Positions 19,618 through 29,624 of a stretch of 64,000 nucleotides of DNA are shown piece after piece. Below the pieces are notes generated by a model. That model was not told where the DNA came from. It did no database searches and saw nothing but the letters and a program-made list of their open reading frames with translations. Source of the DNA: Acidobacteriota bacterium (GTDB lineage: Bacteria; Acidobacteriota; Terriglobia; Bryobacterales; Bryobacteraceae); the NCBI GenBank assembly GCA_017304135.1, contig JAFLBB010000012.1, forward strand, positions 1-64,000. The letters run 5' to 3'. Position 1 is the first letter of the stretch, and every line of letters begins with the position of its first letter. The translations under genes and the position numbers were made by a program.

Positions 19618-20064
19618 CTACCGTTTTTTCGCGGCGGCTTTCTTAACGGCTTTCTTCACCGCCTTTTTGATCGCCTTCTTGGCGGGCTTGGCCGCCTTGG
19701 GCGGCGGCGGCATCTGGTGGAAGCCCATCAGGTTGCCCTCGGTATCCTGAAACGCCCCGATGAACCCCATGTTGTTGCCGATCTCCATCTTTTGCAGGGC
19801 GACTTTGCCGCCGGCCTTCTCCACCTTTTTCAGCGCGGCGTCGATGGAGGCAACGGCAATGTAGACCATGAACGGCTGGCCCGGATTCATGCGCTGCATA
19901 AGGCCGCCGTTTATGCCCTCCTCGCCTTTCTCCTTCGTGGTGACGAAGAAGTAATTCATCTTAAAGGGATCGGCGATCTTCCATCCAAGCGCCTTCTCAT
20001 AGAACTTCTTGGCCCGGGCGACATCGTCGGCGGGGATCTCGAAATGAACGGGTGAATTCGGCAT
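19618..20064 (-). CDS. VOC-family (glyoxalase-like) protein with Lys/Ala-rich tail
   Basis: 148 residues from the ATG at 20064. The first 115 form a VOC domain: HFEIPADDVARAKKFYEKALGWK, GGLMQR, VASIDAALKKVEKAGGKV and FQDTEGNLMGF. The last 27 residues or so are almost only Lys, Ala and Pro (AKPAKKAIKKAVKKAVKKAA), like a histone H1 or AlgP tail. VOC proteins are small metal-dependent lyases, dioxygenases or resistance proteins; the reaction is not predictable here. The tail is unusual and suggests binding to DNA, RNA or another polyanion. Confidence 0.88.
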   Translation of the reverse strand: MPNSPVHFEIPADDVARAKKFYEKALGWKIADPFKMNYFFVTTKEKGEEGINGGLMQRMNPGQPFMVYIAVASIDAALKKVEKAGGKVALQKMEIGNNMGFIGAFQDTEGNLMGFHQMPPPPKAAKPAKKAIKKAVKKAVKKAAAKKR

Positions 20065-20074
20065 CAGCGACACT

Positions 20075-20854
20075 CTACACCGATCGTTCGGCGAACACCA
20101 TCCCGGTGTGAGTGCCGAAGCGCTGCTTCGTGATCCGAAATCCGGCTTCCCGCAGCAACGCCTGCACCTCGTCATGCCCGGCGCGGCCGTGTGTTTCGGC
20201 TGCGACGCGCGCTGTGCGGTTGAGCAATCGGCACCCACCGCGAAGAATTGCAGGCTCCATCCCTTCGGCGTCCATCTTGAGAACGGCCACTTCGCCCCAT
20301 CCGAATTCGGCGGCACAATCGTCCAGCGTGCGCACGGGGAAGGTGCGCTTGGCTGAGTTCCATGCCGTGGGGATGCTGGAGGCAATGACGCCGTCGGCAT
20401 CGGTGAGCAGGTCGACGCTTCCTGGCCCGTCACCAATAGCGGCAGCGACGACCTGCGCTTGGGGACAGTTGCGCCGGATCATCTCGATGTTCTCCGGCAG
20501 CGGTTCGCAGCAGACAATCGCGCGGCCCGGGTTGAAGCGGGCAAACCAGCGCGCGGCCAGCCCGATGTTGGCGCCCACATCGAGGATCAGTCCCGGGCCC
20601 GTGAGCTCGCGCCACTGGTAGACGCCGCGGGCGAGCAGACCAGGCAGATTGGTGATGTCGCCGAAGTTATCGCGCAGCCAGAGCGCGCCGAAGATGGTCG
20701 TCAACTGGTAGACGGCGGTGGGGTTGTGGCGCGCCAGTCCAAGGCGAACACGCAGGTTCTTGGTGAGCCGCCACAGGATGCGCACCTGCTGCGAAGGTGT
20801 GTCGCCGAGCGTGCGTGCGCAGTGCACGAACTCAGCGAGGCGGGAATGGGCCAT
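20075..20854 (-). CDS. FkbM-family methyltransferase
   Basis: 259 residues from the ATG at 20854 (MAHSRLAEF). The class I SAM-dependent fold is visible: LILDVGANIGLAARWFA (SAM-binding glycine motif), VCCEPLPENIEMIRRN, VAAAIGDGPGSVDLL and AVLKMDAEGMEPAILRGG, the FkbM signature. Such enzymes O-methylate polyketides, glycans or lipids. The gene ends 10 bases before the VOC gene starts, so the two may be co-transcribed. Substrate unknown. Confidence 0.88.
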   Translation of the reverse strand: MAHSRLAEFVHCARTLGDTPSQQVRILWRLTKNLRVRLGLARHNPTAVYQLTTIFGALWLRDNFGDITNLPGLLARGVYQWRELTGPGLILDVGANIGLAARWFARFNPGRAIVCCEPLPENIEMIRRNCPQAQVVAAAIGDGPGSVDLLTDADGVIASSIPTAWNSAKRTFPVRTLDDCAAEFGWGEVAVLKMDAEGMEPAILRGGCRLLNRTARVAAETHGRAGHDEVQALLREAGFRITKQRFGTHTGMVFAERSV

Positions 20855-20891
20855 TCCCGCAGTATACGGGGTCGGGGTTATTGGGCCACGG

Positions 20892-22343
20892 CTACTGCGC
20901 CACTTCGGCGGCGAAGTGTTCGGCGCTGGTTTCGGCGAGCGCTTCATGCCGCGCCGGCACACGGCCCTCGGTGAGACGGCACGTGGCGTAGAAAGCGGCC
21001 AGGCTCACCATGGGTGGCAGCAGCGTGTCCAGCCCGGCCCAGGCCGCCGGGGTGACGAAGTGCGCCACAACACGCGCCGTGGTGCCGCACACGATGCCTG
21101 CCACCGCGCCGGCGGAGTTCGCCTTCGGCCAGTGGACGCCGAAGAAGAGCGGCACCACGCATCCGGCGAAAACGATGTCGAAGGCCACCACGAGCAGGAT
21201 GCCCGGCTCGGGCCAGATGGATGCGGCGAAGCCGGCGGCGATGGCCGTGGGAATCGCCATGGTGCGCGACAACGACAGCATGCCCGCGTCGTCGAAGTTA
21301 GGCTTCAACCAGCGCTGGATGAGGTTACGCGCCAGCACGACGCTGATCACGAGCATGGCGCCGTTGGCCGTGGACATCGACGCGCCGAGCACGCCGATGA
21401 AGACCATCATGCCCATCCAATAGGGAAGCACGCTGACGCCCATGGTCGGCAGCACCATGCGCGGGTCGACGATGGTCGGCACAAGGCTGATGCCCGCCAG
21501 GCCGAGGATGGAGGCGCAGGAGCCGATGACGATGGTGAGCACGCCCGCGTAGTAGCAGCCGTTGCGCGCCGTCTCGGGGCTCTTGGCGGCGAAAACGCGC
21601 TCCATGAAATCGAGCGCCATGGCGTTGCCCAGGGCGAGCGAAATCATGGCGGCCCAGTTGGGCAGCGCGCCGGCGCTGAACTGCGTGATCGCCGACATGT
21701 CGAGCTTCTCCACCGGCACGGCGGCAAGGATCGTGTCCCAGCCCTTGGTGTAGATCACGTAACCGGCCGAGGCGATAAAGCCGATGAGCGCGATGTGGAT
21801 CTGGAAAAAATCGGTCCAGATGGCTGAGTAGAGTCCACCGGCCATGGTGTAGGCGACGATGACCGCGGTGCCCACGATGAGCGCGGTGGTGTAATTCAGC
21901 CCGGTGGCCACCGAGAGAATCCAGGCCACGGCGGAGAGGTTGCCGGCAATCAGAACGGTGAAGCAGAGAATCGTGAGCACGCTCACCAGCAACTCCGTGC
22001 GCACGCCGTAGCGGCGATAGAAGAACTCGGGCAGCGTGAGCAGGTTCATCCGGTTGAGCGGTCCGGCCAGAAACCGGCCGACCACGAAGAGGCTCACGGC
22101 GAGCCCGAGGGGAATCATGAAGCCGGCCCAGAACCCGCTGGAATGAGTGATGGCGACGTTGCCCAGCGTGGCGTTGCCGTCCACGGCCTGCGCCAACAGC
22201 GCGGTGCCGATGATGAAGAAGGGCATCGACTTTCCGCACACCGTGAAGCGCCGGCTCGAACCGCGCACCTGTGTGTACGTGTATAGGCCGATCGAGAGAG
22301 AGATGGCCATGAAGATGACCACCGGCCAAAACATCTGTGTCAT
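20892..22343 (-). CDS. Sodium:solute symporter (SSS family)
   Basis: 483 residues with about 13 hydrophobic segments, typical for SSS. Visible are LLAQAVDGNATLGN, the GGLYSAIWTDFFQ motif of the SSS core (after helix 5) and a long C-terminal region. It imports a small solute with Na+ across the inner membrane. It is divergent from the guanidine/urea nitrogen genes starting at 22789, with 445 bases between. SSS transporters are seen beside urea carboxylase genes elsewhere, so import of urea, guanidine or a related compound is a reasonable inference, though the relatives cover many solutes. Confidence 0.88.
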   Translation of the reverse strand: MTQMFWPVVIFMAISLSIGLYTYTQVRGSSRRFTVCGKSMPFFIIGTALLAQAVDGNATLGNVAITHSSGFWAGFMIPLGLAVSLFVVGRFLAGPLNRMNLLTLPEFFYRRYGVRTELLVSVLTILCFTVLIAGNLSAVAWILSVATGLNYTTALIVGTAVIVAYTMAGGLYSAIWTDFFQIHIALIGFIASAGYVIYTKGWDTILAAVPVEKLDMSAITQFSAGALPNWAAMISLALGNAMALDFMERVFAAKSPETARNGCYYAGVLTIVIGSCASILGLAGISLVPTIVDPRMVLPTMGVSVLPYWMGMMVFIGVLGASMSTANGAMLVISVVLARNLIQRWLKPNFDDAGMLSLSRTMAIPTAIAAGFAASIWPEPGILLVVAFDIVFAGCVVPLFFGVHWPKANSAGAVAGIVCGTTARVVAHFVTPAAWAGLDTLLPPMVSLAAFYATCRLTEGRVPARHEALAETSAEHFAAEVAQ

Positions 22344-22571
22344 GGAATGTCCTCAAGTGGCCGCGCATCGTGGCGGCTCCATCAGGACTCAACAGGGAGA
22401 ATGGGGTGGTTCGACAGGGAAGATGGGAGCGCACACCGCTCCCAGATTCACCACTCACTGTAACGCATCAAAAGCGCGGCCTGGGCAAAGAAAATGTGAT
22501 GGAGCGCATCCAATCATTTTCTAAGCGCCGCAACTTGCTCATAACGCGCGGACTAGCTGATTTGCCTCAAA
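22344..22571. other. Divergent upstream region between the symporter and nitrogen genes
   Basis: No gene is seen here. It must hold the symporter promoter (minus strand) and probably that of the nitrogen operon. A hairpin with a 7-bp perfect stem (GGGAGCG at 22425-22431, CGCTCCC at 22437-22443) lies about 80 bases before the symporter start. No ykkC (guanidine) riboswitch consensus was recognised. Confidence 0.5.
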
Positions 22572-22616
22572 ATGCGCCATTGCCAGCCCGGCGGGGCTCT
22601 GGCATAGTGGGCGCAT
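22572..22616 (+). promoter_or_regulatory. Two-part inverted repeat overlapping a small-ORF start codon
   Basis: The outer arms ATGCGCC (22572-22578) and GGCGCAT (22610-22616) are perfectly complementary. Inside them, TGCC/GGCA (22581-22584 and 22601-22604) and AGCCC/GGGCT (22585-22589 and 22594-22598) pair around a 4-base loop. The last two bases of the outer stem are the first two bases of the ATG at 22615. If transcribed, this would hide the start and ribosome site of the small ORF; as DNA it could be an operator. Confidence 0.5.
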
Positions 22617-22719
22617 GAGCCAAGCCGGGAAAGGGCGATTGAAGCGGGCGCACATCTCGCTGCGCGTCTTCCTGCGGCTTACCCGCATGGATGTCTGCTG
22701 CGGCCCGCCTCTGCTCTGA
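22615..22719 (+). CDS. Small ORF upstream of the guanidine/urea operon, possible leader peptide
   Basis: ATG at 22615 to TGA at 22717-22719, 34 residues: basic first half (MSQAGKGRLKRAH), then RVFLRLTRMDVCCGPPLL. The ribosome site is weak. It ends 69 bases before the first operon gene and its start codon lies in a hairpin, so it could be a translated leader that couples translation to expression. The LTR...CC ending loosely recalls cysteine-containing leader peptides of actinobacteria. I do not recognise it as a known family, and chance ORFs of this size are common at high GC. Confidence 0.3.
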   Translation: MSQAGKGRLKRAHISLRVFLRLTRMDVCCGPPLL

Positions 22720-22788
22720 ACCTTCTCCGCCCGCAAGTGAAGCCAACCCCCACCTCCTCACTGGAGGCGTCCGCGAAGGAGATCCGCA

Positions 22789-23493
22789 ATGACTCTGTTT
22801 GATGAACTGCTTCCGCCCGGAGCCATGTGGTCACATGTGCTCAAGCGCGGCACGGCGCTTCGCCTCACGGCGCTCGAAGCCGGCGCCAATGTCGGCGCCA
22901 TGTTCTATAACTTCGAAAACCTCGTCGAGCGCTACAACATGCCCGACACTCTGAAGGCGCAGCACATCGCCCGGCTCACGGCGGGCAGCGTGCTCTACTC
23001 CGACATGGGGCGGATTCTCTGCTCGATCACCGAGGACTCGGTGGGCTGGCACGATCCAATCGGCGGCTGCTCGAACGCGGCGATGCTCCTGCGCAACTAC
23101 GGCGCATCCAGCTACCAGGAGAGCCGCAACGAGTGGCGCCGGAACGGCCACGACAGCTTCCTCACCGAGATCGGCAAATACGGCATGGGCGAGCGCGACC
23201 TCATGGCCAACGTCAACTTCTTCTCGAAGGTGGTGGTGGAAGACGACGGCTCGATGCACTTCGTGCCCGGCCACGCCGCCAAGGACAGCCTGGTTGAACT
23301 GCGCGCCGAAATGAACACGCTGGTCGTGCTGAACTCGTGCCCGCATCCGATGGATCCCTCGCCCGCGTATTCCCCCAAGCCCGTAAAGCTCACCGTGAAG
23401 CGTGTGCCTCCGCCCGCGTCGCACGACATCTGCCGGACGTCGCGCCCGGAAAACGAGCGCGGGTTCATCCTCACCGAGCGGTATTTCCTGTAA
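22789..23493 (+). CDS. DUF1989 protein, urea-carboxylase-associated 1 (carboxyguanidine deiminase subunit)
   Basis: 234 residues, with a strong GAAGGAGATC site before the [40 protein letters not shown] and [18 protein letters not shown] are the DUF1989 core, with conserved His and Cys that may bind metal. These proteins were long called urea carboxylase-associated proteins. Work on Pseudomonas showed the pair to be carboxyguanidine deiminase (CgdA/CgdB), which removes ammonia from carboxyguanidine to give allophanate. Here it is the first of four tightly linked genes (DUF1989, DUF1989, carboxylase, allophanate hydrolase), which is that pathway's order. Confidence 0.88.
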   Translation: MTLFDELLPPGAMWSHVLKRGTALRLTALEAGANVGAMFYNFENLVERYNMPDTLKAQHIARLTAGSVLYSDMGRILCSITEDSVGWHDPIGGCSNAAMLLRNYGASSYQESRNEWRRNGHDSFLTEIGKYGMGERDLMANVNFFSKVVVEDDGSMHFVPGHAAKDSLVELRAEMNTLVVLNSCPHPMDPSPAYSPKPVKLTVKRVPPPASHDICRTSRPENERGFILTERYFL

Positions 23494-23509
23494 AGCGGAG
23501 GCCACGCAC

Positions 23510-24175
23510 ATGCCCGATCGCATTCTTATCGAAAGCAAACTTGATCCCACTCAGGCGGCCGTCCGTGAGGTGGTGCCCGCCGGCGACCCCTGGATTCACC
23601 TGGTGAAGAAAGGCGACGTGTTCCGCATTGTCGACCTCTGCGGCAACCAGGCCGCCGACACGCTCTTCTACAGCGCCGCCGACCCGGCCGAACGCTATAG
23701 CGCGCAGGACACCATTCGCGAGCAGGCCAACATCTACCTCACCACCGGCACAAAGCTCATGTCGACGCGCGGCAATGTGATGTTGACCATCGTCGCCGAC
23801 ACCTGCGGCCGCCACGACACCCTCGGTGGGGCCTGCGCCACCGAAAGCAACATGGTGCGCTATGCCATTGAGAAGCGCTTCATGCATGCCTGCCGCAACA
23901 GCTTCCTGAAAGCCGTGCGCTCCTGGCGCGCGCCGGGGGGCGAGGCGATGTCGAAGCGCGACATCACGTCGAACATCAACTTCTTCATGAACGTGCCGGT
24001 GACGCCGGCGGGCGGGTTGAAGTTTGACGACGGCGTGAGCGATGCCGGCAAGTATGTCGAGATGCGCGCCGAGATGGATGTAATCGCTGTGATCAGCAAC
24101 TGCCCGCAGTTGAACAACCCCTGCAACGCCTACAACCCGACGCCGGTCGAAGCAATCATCTGGAGCGCCGCGTGA
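23510..24175 (+). CDS. DUF1989 protein, urea-carboxylase-associated 2 (carboxyguanidine deiminase subunit)
   Basis: 221 residues from the ATG at 23510; GGAGG is 8 bases upstream. [33 protein letters not shown] and [22 protein letters not shown] parallel the motifs of the preceding protein, so the two are distant homologues expected to form one enzyme. The Cys/His in CGRHDT and the Cys in GGAC are candidate metal or catalytic residues. The stop overlaps the GTG start of the carboxylase (GTGA), which implies coupled translation and fixed stoichiometry. Confidence 0.88.
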   Translation: MPDRILIESKLDPTQAAVREVVPAGDPWIHLVKKGDVFRIVDLCGNQAADTLFYSAADPAERYSAQDTIREQANIYLTTGTKLMSTRGNVMLTIVADTCGRHDTLGGACATESNMVRYAIEKRFMHACRNSFLKAVRSWRAPGGEAMSKRDITSNINFFMNVPVTPAGGLKFDDGVSDAGKYVEMRAEMDVIAVISNCPQLNNPCNAYNPTPVEAIIWSAA

Positions 24176-27100
24176 GGCGGTTCCACAAGGTTCTCATCGC
24201 CAACCGCGGGGCGATTGCGTGCCGCATCATCCGCACGCTGCGCAAGATGGGCATCGGTTCGGTGGCCGTCTATTCCGATGCCGACCGCCACGCGTTGCAT
24301 GTGGAGCAGGCCGATGAGTCGTTCCACCTCGGGCCGGCGCAGGCCGCGCTCAGCTACCTGAACACGGAGAAGATCTTCGAGGCCTGCGAAGCGACAGGGG
24401 CCGAAGCCATTCATCCCGGCTACGGATTCCTCAGCGAGAACGCTGCCTTCGCCGAAGAGTGCGCACGCCGGGGGATTGTGTTCATCGGGCCGGCGCCTGA
24501 CCAGATTCGCGCTTTCGGCTTGAAGCACACGGCGCGGGCGATTGCGGCGCGGCACGATGTGCCGCTGTTGCCGGGCACGGAACTGCTGGAGACCGAGGAC
24601 GCGGCGGCGCGCGAAGCAGCGCGCACCGGCTATCCCGTGATGCTCAAGAGCACGGCGGGCGGCGGCGGCATCGGCATGCGCGTGTGCCGCGGCGAGGCGG
24701 AGTTGCGCGATGGTTTCGCCACGGTGCAACGCCTCGGCGCGACGAATTTCAAGGACTCCGGCGTCTACCTGGAAAAGTTTGTCGAGCGCGCGCGTCACAT
24801 CGAAGTGCAGATTTTTGGTGACGGCAACGGCCGCGTGCTGGCGTTGGGCGAGCGCGACTGCTCGGCCCAGCGCCGCAACCAGAAGGTGATCGAGGAGACC
24901 CCCGCGCCCGGTCTCCTCGACTCCACACGGGCCGCGCTGTTTGCCGCCGCCGTGAAGCTCGGTGAAGCGGTGCGCTATGCCGGCGCGGGGACAGTGGAGT
25001 TCATCTACGACGACGCGACTCGGGCGTTTTACTTCCTTGAGGTGAACACGCGCCTTCAGGTGGAGCATGGCGTCACCGAAGAGGTGACGGGCCTCGACCT
25101 GGTGGAGTGGATGGTGCTCCAGGCGCAGGGCGGTTTTCACTTGCCCGCCGAGGCGCCGCGCCCACACGGGGCCTCGATCCAGGTGCGCGTCTATGCCGAG
25201 GACCCGGGGCTCGACTTCGCCCCCAGCTCGGGCAAGGTGAGTGACGCGCGGTTCAGTTCGCGCGCCCGCGTGGATGGCTGGATCACGCCGGGCGTTGAGG
25301 TGACTCCGTTCTACGATCCGCTGCTGGCCAAGATCATCGTGCGCGCCGAGGACCGCGCCCATGCCGTGCGCAAGCTCACTGAGGTGCTGGCCGAATCGCG
25401 CATCGATGGATTGGAAACCAACCTGCTCTATCTGCGGCAGGTGGTGTCGAGCGATGGCTTTCATGCCGGCGGCATCACCACCTCGTATCTGCGCGGGTTC
25501 GCATACCAACGCAACGGGTTCAGCGTGGTGGAGGCCGGCACACAGACCACCGTGCAGGACTGGCCGGGCCGCATCGGCTACTGGGATGTCGGCGTGCCGC
25601 CCTCCGGGCCGATGGATGCCCTCAGCTTCCGGCTGGCGAACCGCATTGTCGGCAACAGCGTGAATGCCCCGGCGCTGGAGTGCACGTTTACGGGGCCTTC
25701 GTTGCTGTTTCACAGCGACTCCATCGTCGCGCTCACCGGCGCCGATATGCAGGCCACGCTCGATGGCGCCCCGGTGATGCGTTTCGTGCCGCTGGCGGTG
25801 CGGGCAGGGCAGACGTTGCAGTTGAATGCCGTGGAGGGGCCTGGATCGCGCGCTTACATCGCCGTGCGCGGCGGGCTCGATGTGCCGGAGTACCTGGGTT
25901 CGCGCGCCACCTTCATCCTCGGTAAATTTGGCGGACATGGCGGGCGCGTGCTGCGGCCGGGCGACACGCTGCACACCAGCGATCTCGCCGAGTCCGAACC
26001 AAAGCCCGCCGCGGTAGCGCCGGCGTTGACGAACGCGTGGAACGTGGGTGTGCTGTATGGCCCGCATGGCGCGCCCGACTACTTCACGGAGAAGGACATG
26101 GAGATGTTCTTCTCAACGGCCTGGAAGGTGCACTACAACTCCGATCGCACAGGCGTGCGGCTGATCGGGCCGAAGCCGGAGTGGGCGCGCACGGATGGCG
26201 GCGAGGCGGGGCTGCATCCCTCCAACATCCACGACAACGCCTATGCCATCGGCACCGTCGACTTCACGGGCGACATGCCGGTGGTGCTGGGGCCCGATGG
26301 TCCGAGCCTGGGCGGGTTCGTCTGTCCGGCGACGATGGCGCACGCCGAGTTGTGGAAGCAGGGGCAGTTCAAGCCCGGCGATACGGTCCGCTTCCATCGT
26401 TTGCGGGAATCGGAAGCGGCGCGGATGGAAGACGCGGTGGAGTATGCGCTCTCCACGCTCGATGCGCCGTTTCCTTTGCTTGATCTCGAGGGTCCCGGCG
26501 AGGCGGCCATCCTGGCGCGGCGGGAAGCGGCCGCGGAGGCCCCGGCGCTGACCATCCGCGCCGGCGGCGACAAGTATCTGCTGCTCGAGTACGGCCCCAA
26601 CGTGCTCGACATGAACCTGCGGTTCCGCGTCCATGCGCTGATGGAAGGGCTGCGGCATCTGCAGTTGCCCGGCGTGATCGACATCACCCCCGGCATCCGC
26701 TCGCTCCATGTCCACTACGACAGCCGCCGTCTGCCGCGCGAGCAATTGCTCGAGGCCCTGCACACGGCTGAGTCGGTGATTCCGTCGCTCGACGATCTCA
26801 GCGTGCCCTCGCGCATCGTGCATCTGCCGCTGAGTTGGGACGACCCGCAGACGCAACTGGCGATTCAGAAGTACATGCAGGGCGTGCGGCCCGATGCGCC
26901 GTGGTGCCCGTCGAACATTGAGTTCATCCGCCGCATCAACGGGCTGGGTTCGATCGACGAGGTCTACAAGACGGTATTCGGAGCAAATTATCTGGTATTA
27001 GGCCTGGGCGACGTGTACCTGGGCGCTCCTGTGGCGACGCCGGTCGATCCGCGCCACCGGCTGGTGACCACCAAGTACAACCCGGCGCGCACATGGACGC

Positions 27101-27777
27101 CGGAGAACGCCGTGGGTATCGGCGGGGCGTATCTGTGTGTGTATGGCATGGAGGGGCCGGGCGGCTATCAATTCGTCGGGCGCACGGTGCAGATGTGGAA
27201 CACGTGGCGTTCGACGCCGAACTTCGAACCGGGCACGCCGTGGCTCCTGCGCTTCTTCGATCAGATCCGGTTCTATCCGGTCTCGGCCGGAGAGCTGCTG
27301 GAGATGCGCGAAGCGTTTCCGTACGGCAAGTTCGAGGTGAAGACGGAAGCGGCTCAGTTCAAACTGAGTGAGCACCACGCTTTCCTGAACTCGATTCAGC
27401 ACGAGACGGCGGCGTTTCGCAGGACGCAGGGTGAGGCCTTTGCCGCTGAGCGTGAGCGCTGGAAGGCGGCCGGACACGCGGAGTTTGTGCAACCGCCCGA
27501 CGATGGGCGTGCGCCCCCTTCGCCGGAGGCGATTCCAGCCGGATGCCAGGCCGTGCGCGCCCCGATTACAGCCAGCGTGTGGAACGTCGCCGTTCAGCCT
27601 GGGCAGCGCGTGGAGGCCGGCGAGCGGCTCATCATTCTCGAAGCGATGAAGATGGAACTGGCCGTGGCCGCGCCGCGCGCTGGCATCGTGGAACAACTGC
27701 GCTGCGCGCCGGGAGCCTTTGTCTCGGCCGGACAGGACCTGCTCGTACTGCGTACGGAAAGCGAGGCCGTTGCATGA
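24172..27777 (+). CDS. Biotin-dependent guanidine/urea carboxylase
   Basis: 1,201 residues from a GTG overlapping the previous stop. Domain order: biotin carboxylase (about 1-450; [45 protein letters not shown]), KipA-like carboxyltransferase half (about 455-770; [18 protein letters not shown]), KipI-like half (about 790-1040) and biotinyl domain ([13 protein letters not shown], biotin Lys near 1160). This is the full urea/guanidine carboxylase layout without the allophanate hydrolase fused to it in fungi. With two DUF1989 deiminase genes next to it, guanidine is the likelier substrate; urea carboxylases and guanidine carboxylases are hard to separate without alignment of the active-site residues. 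Confidence 0.93.
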   Translation: MRRFHKVLIANRGAIACRIIRTLRKMGIGSVAVYSDADRHALHVEQADESFHLGPAQAALSYLNTEKIFEACEATGAEAIHPGYGFLSENAAFAEECARRGIVFIGPAPDQIRAFGLKHTARAIAARHDVPLLPGTELLETEDAAAREAARTGYPVMLKSTAGGGGIGMRVCRGEAELRDGFATVQRLGATNFKDSGVYLEKFVERARHIEVQIFGDGNGRVLALGERDCSAQRRNQKVIEETPAPGLLDSTRAALFAAAVKLGEAVRYAGAGTVEFIYDDATRAFYFLEVNTRLQVEHGVTEEVTGLDLVEWMVLQAQGGFHLPAEAPRPHGASIQVRVYAEDPGLDFAPSSGKVSDARFSSRARVDGWITPGVEVTPFYDPLLAKIIVRAEDRAHAVRKLTEVLAESRIDGLETNLLYLRQVVSSDGFHAGGITTSYLRGFAYQRNGFSVVEAGTQTTVQDWPGRIGYWDVGVPPSGPMDALSFRLANRIVGNSVNAPALECTFTGPSLLFHSDSIVALTGADMQATLDGAPVMRFVPLAVRAGQTLQLNAVEGPGSRAYIAVRGGLDVPEYLGSRATFILGKFGGHGGRVLRPGDTLHTSDLAESEPKPAAVAPALTNAWNVGVLYGPHGAPDYFTEKDMEMFFSTAWKVHYNSDRTGVRLIGPKPEWARTDGGEAGLHPSNIHDNAYAIGTVDFTGDMPVVLGPDGPSLGGFVCPATMAHAELWKQGQFKPGDTVRFHRLRESEAARMEDAVEYALSTLDAPFPLLDLEGPGEAAILARREAAAEAPALTIRAGGDKYLLLEYGPNVLDMNLRFRVHALMEGLRHLQLPGVIDITPGIRSLHVHYDSRRLPREQLLEALHTAESVIPSLDDLSVPSRIVHLPLSWDDPQTQLAIQKYMQGVRPDAPWCPSNIEFIRRINGLGSIDEVYKTVFGANYLVLGLGDVYLGAPVATPVDPRHRLVTTKYNPARTWTPENAVGIGGAYLCVYGMEGPGGYQFVGRTVQMWNTWRSTPNFEPGTPWLLRFFDQIRFYPVSAGELLEMREAFPYGKFEVKTEAAQFKLSEHHAFLNSIQHETAAFRRTQGEAFAAERERWKAAGHAEFVQPPDDGRAPPSPEAIPAGCQAVRAPITASVWNVAVQPGQRVEAGERLIILEAMKMELAVAAPRAGIVEQLRCAPGAFVSAGQDLLVLRTESEAVA

Positions 27778-29618
27778 GCTCGTACCTGAGCTTCGACATC
27801 GCCCATTTGCGCGCCTACTACCAGCAAGGCACGCTGCGGCCGAGTGAACTGGTGCGCGAGGTCTACGAACGCATCGCGCAAAACGGCGTGACGCCCGTGT
27901 GGATTCATCTGCCGGACCGCAAGGAAGCCGTGCGGCGGGCGCTGGAGCTGGAGCACGATCCGGCCTCGCGCTCGCTGCCGCTCTATGGCATTCCGTTCGC
28001 CGTGAAGGACAACATCGACGTGGCCGGCGCGCCGACGACAGCGGGCTGTCCGAAGTACGCCTACCAGCCGCAGGTGTCGGCCACGGTGGTGCGGCGGTTG
28101 ATCGAAGCCGGGGCATTGTTCATCGGCAAGACGAACCTCGATCAGTTCGCCACGGGGCTCGTGGGGCAGCGTTCGCCCTATGGCGGCTGCGCGAGCGTGT
28201 TCAACCCGCGCTATATCTCCGGTGGGTCGTCGTCGGGCTCGGCGGTGGCCGTGGCCCGCGGCGAGGTCAGTTTTTCGTTAGGCACGGATACGGCGGGTTC
28301 CGGCCGCGTGCCGGCGGCGTTTAACAACCTGATCGGCTTGAAGCCGACGCGCGGGGCGTTGTCGACCGCGGGCGTGGTGCCTGCCTGCCGGACCCTCGAT
28401 TGCGTCACGGTGTTCGCGCACACGGCCGCCGATGCCGACCTGGTGTACCAGACGGCGGCCGGCTTTGACCCGGCTGATCCCTACTCGCGCCGGCCGGGGC
28501 CGGGCGATGGCGCCGCGCCGTGGTTGCGCGGGTCGTTTCGCTTCGGAGTTCCGAAGACGAGCCAGTGGGAATTCTTCGGCGACGCCGGCGCCCGCGGGCT
28601 CTATGAGAAATCGATCGAACGGCTGCGCTCGCTGGGCGGCCAGATGGTGGAGATCGACTACGCTCCGTTTCTGGCGGCGGCGCAATTGCTCTATGCCGGT
28701 CCATGGGTCGCCGAACGGTTGACGGCGATTCAGGCGTTCGCGGACAAACACGCCGGCGAGATGCATCCCGTGGTGCGCGGCATCATCCTCGGCGGGGCCT
28801 CGCATAGCGCGGTGAGCGCGTTTGAAGCGCAGTACAAACTGGCCGCCCTGCGCGCGGCCACGCTCGACGAGTGGCGCAAGATGGACGTGCTGCTGCTGCC
28901 GACCACGGGCACAATCTACACTCGCGCCGAAGTGGAAGCCGACCCGGTGCGGTTGAACTCCAACCTCGGCCACTACACAAATTTCGTCAACCTCCTCGAC
29001 CTCGCCGCCGTGGCGCTGCCGGCGGGCTTCCGTCAAAACGGCCTGCCCTTCGGAGTCACGCTGATCGCCGATGCCTGGACGGAGCGTGCGCTGTTGGCGC
29101 TGACCGATCGCATGCACCGTGCCCTGGGCGGGCGGTTAGGCGGCTCCGAGGCGCGGGTGGAGGAGGCGCCGGCGCTGGCTGTGTCGCCGGCCACCACGCG
29201 ATGCGTTGAGGTCGCCGTGGTTGGCGCGCATTTGAGCGGGCAGCCACTCAATGGTCAACTCACCGAGCGCGGCGCTCGGTTGGTGCGCACAACGCGCACC
29301 GCGCCCGGCTACCGACTCTACGCCTTGAAAGAGACGCTGCCGCCGAATCCCGGACCGGCCAAGCCCGGACTCGTGCGCGACGCGGCGTTCACCGGGCCGG
29401 GCATCGAGTTAGAGGTGTGGTCCGTGCCCGAGGATGCCTTCGGCAGCTTCGTAGCGCTGGTGCCCGCGCCCCTCGGCATTGGGAGCGCCACGCTCGAAGA
29501 CGGCTCTTCGGTGAAGTGTTTCATCTGCGAGCAGTATGCGATCGCCGGGTCGCTCGAAATCACGCAGCATGGCGGCTGGCGCGGCTGGTTGCGTTCCCGC
29601 GCCCAGCCGGCGGCCTGA
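27774..29618 (+). CDS. atzF: Allophanate hydrolase
   Basis: 614 residues from an ATG overlapping the carboxylase stop (ATGA). The N-terminal 440 residues are an amidase-signature domain with the Lys-cisSer-Ser triad at Lys78 (FAVKDNID), Ser153 (GGSSSGSA) and Ser177 (GTDTAGSGRVP). The remaining 170 residues are the C-terminal domain that completes allophanate breakdown (GYRLYALK, IGSATLEDGSSVKCFICEQY). It turns allophanate into two ammonia and two CO2. It is the last step of the four-gene nitrogen pathway that starts at 22789. Confidence 0.94.
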   Translation: MSSYLSFDIAHLRAYYQQGTLRPSELVREVYERIAQNGVTPVWIHLPDRKEAVRRALELEHDPASRSLPLYGIPFAVKDNIDVAGAPTTAGCPKYAYQPQVSATVVRRLIEAGALFIGKTNLDQFATGLVGQRSPYGGCASVFNPRYISGGSSSGSAVAVARGEVSFSLGTDTAGSGRVPAAFNNLIGLKPTRGALSTAGVVPACRTLDCVTVFAHTAADADLVYQTAAGFDPADPYSRRPGPGDGAAPWLRGSFRFGVPKTSQWEFFGDAGARGLYEKSIERLRSLGGQMVEIDYAPFLAAAQLLYAGPWVAERLTAIQAFADKHAGEMHPVVRGIILGGASHSAVSAFEAQYKLAALRAATLDEWRKMDVLLLPTTGTIYTRAEVEADPVRLNSNLGHYTNFVNLLDLAAVALPAGFRQNGLPFGVTLIADAWTERALLALTDRMHRALGGRLGGSEARVEEAPALAVSPATTRCVEVAVVGAHLSGQPLNGQLTERGARLVRTTRTAPGYRLYALKETLPPNPGPAKPGLVRDAAFTGPGIELEVWSVPEDAFGSFVALVPAPLGIGSATLEDGSSVKCFICEQYAIAGSLEITQHGGWRGWLRSRAQPAA

Positions 29619-29624
29619 CCCTCT

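Noticed and set aside
22344-22788. ykkC (guanidine) riboswitch
   Set aside because: I looked for the conserved blocks of guanidine riboswitches before the operon and did not find them. A covariance search would be decisive.
27594-28116. Minus-strand frames opposite the carboxylase and allophanate hydrolase junction
   Set aside because: Antisense shadows with no motif or ribosome site; the sense strand is fully occupied by overlapping genes.
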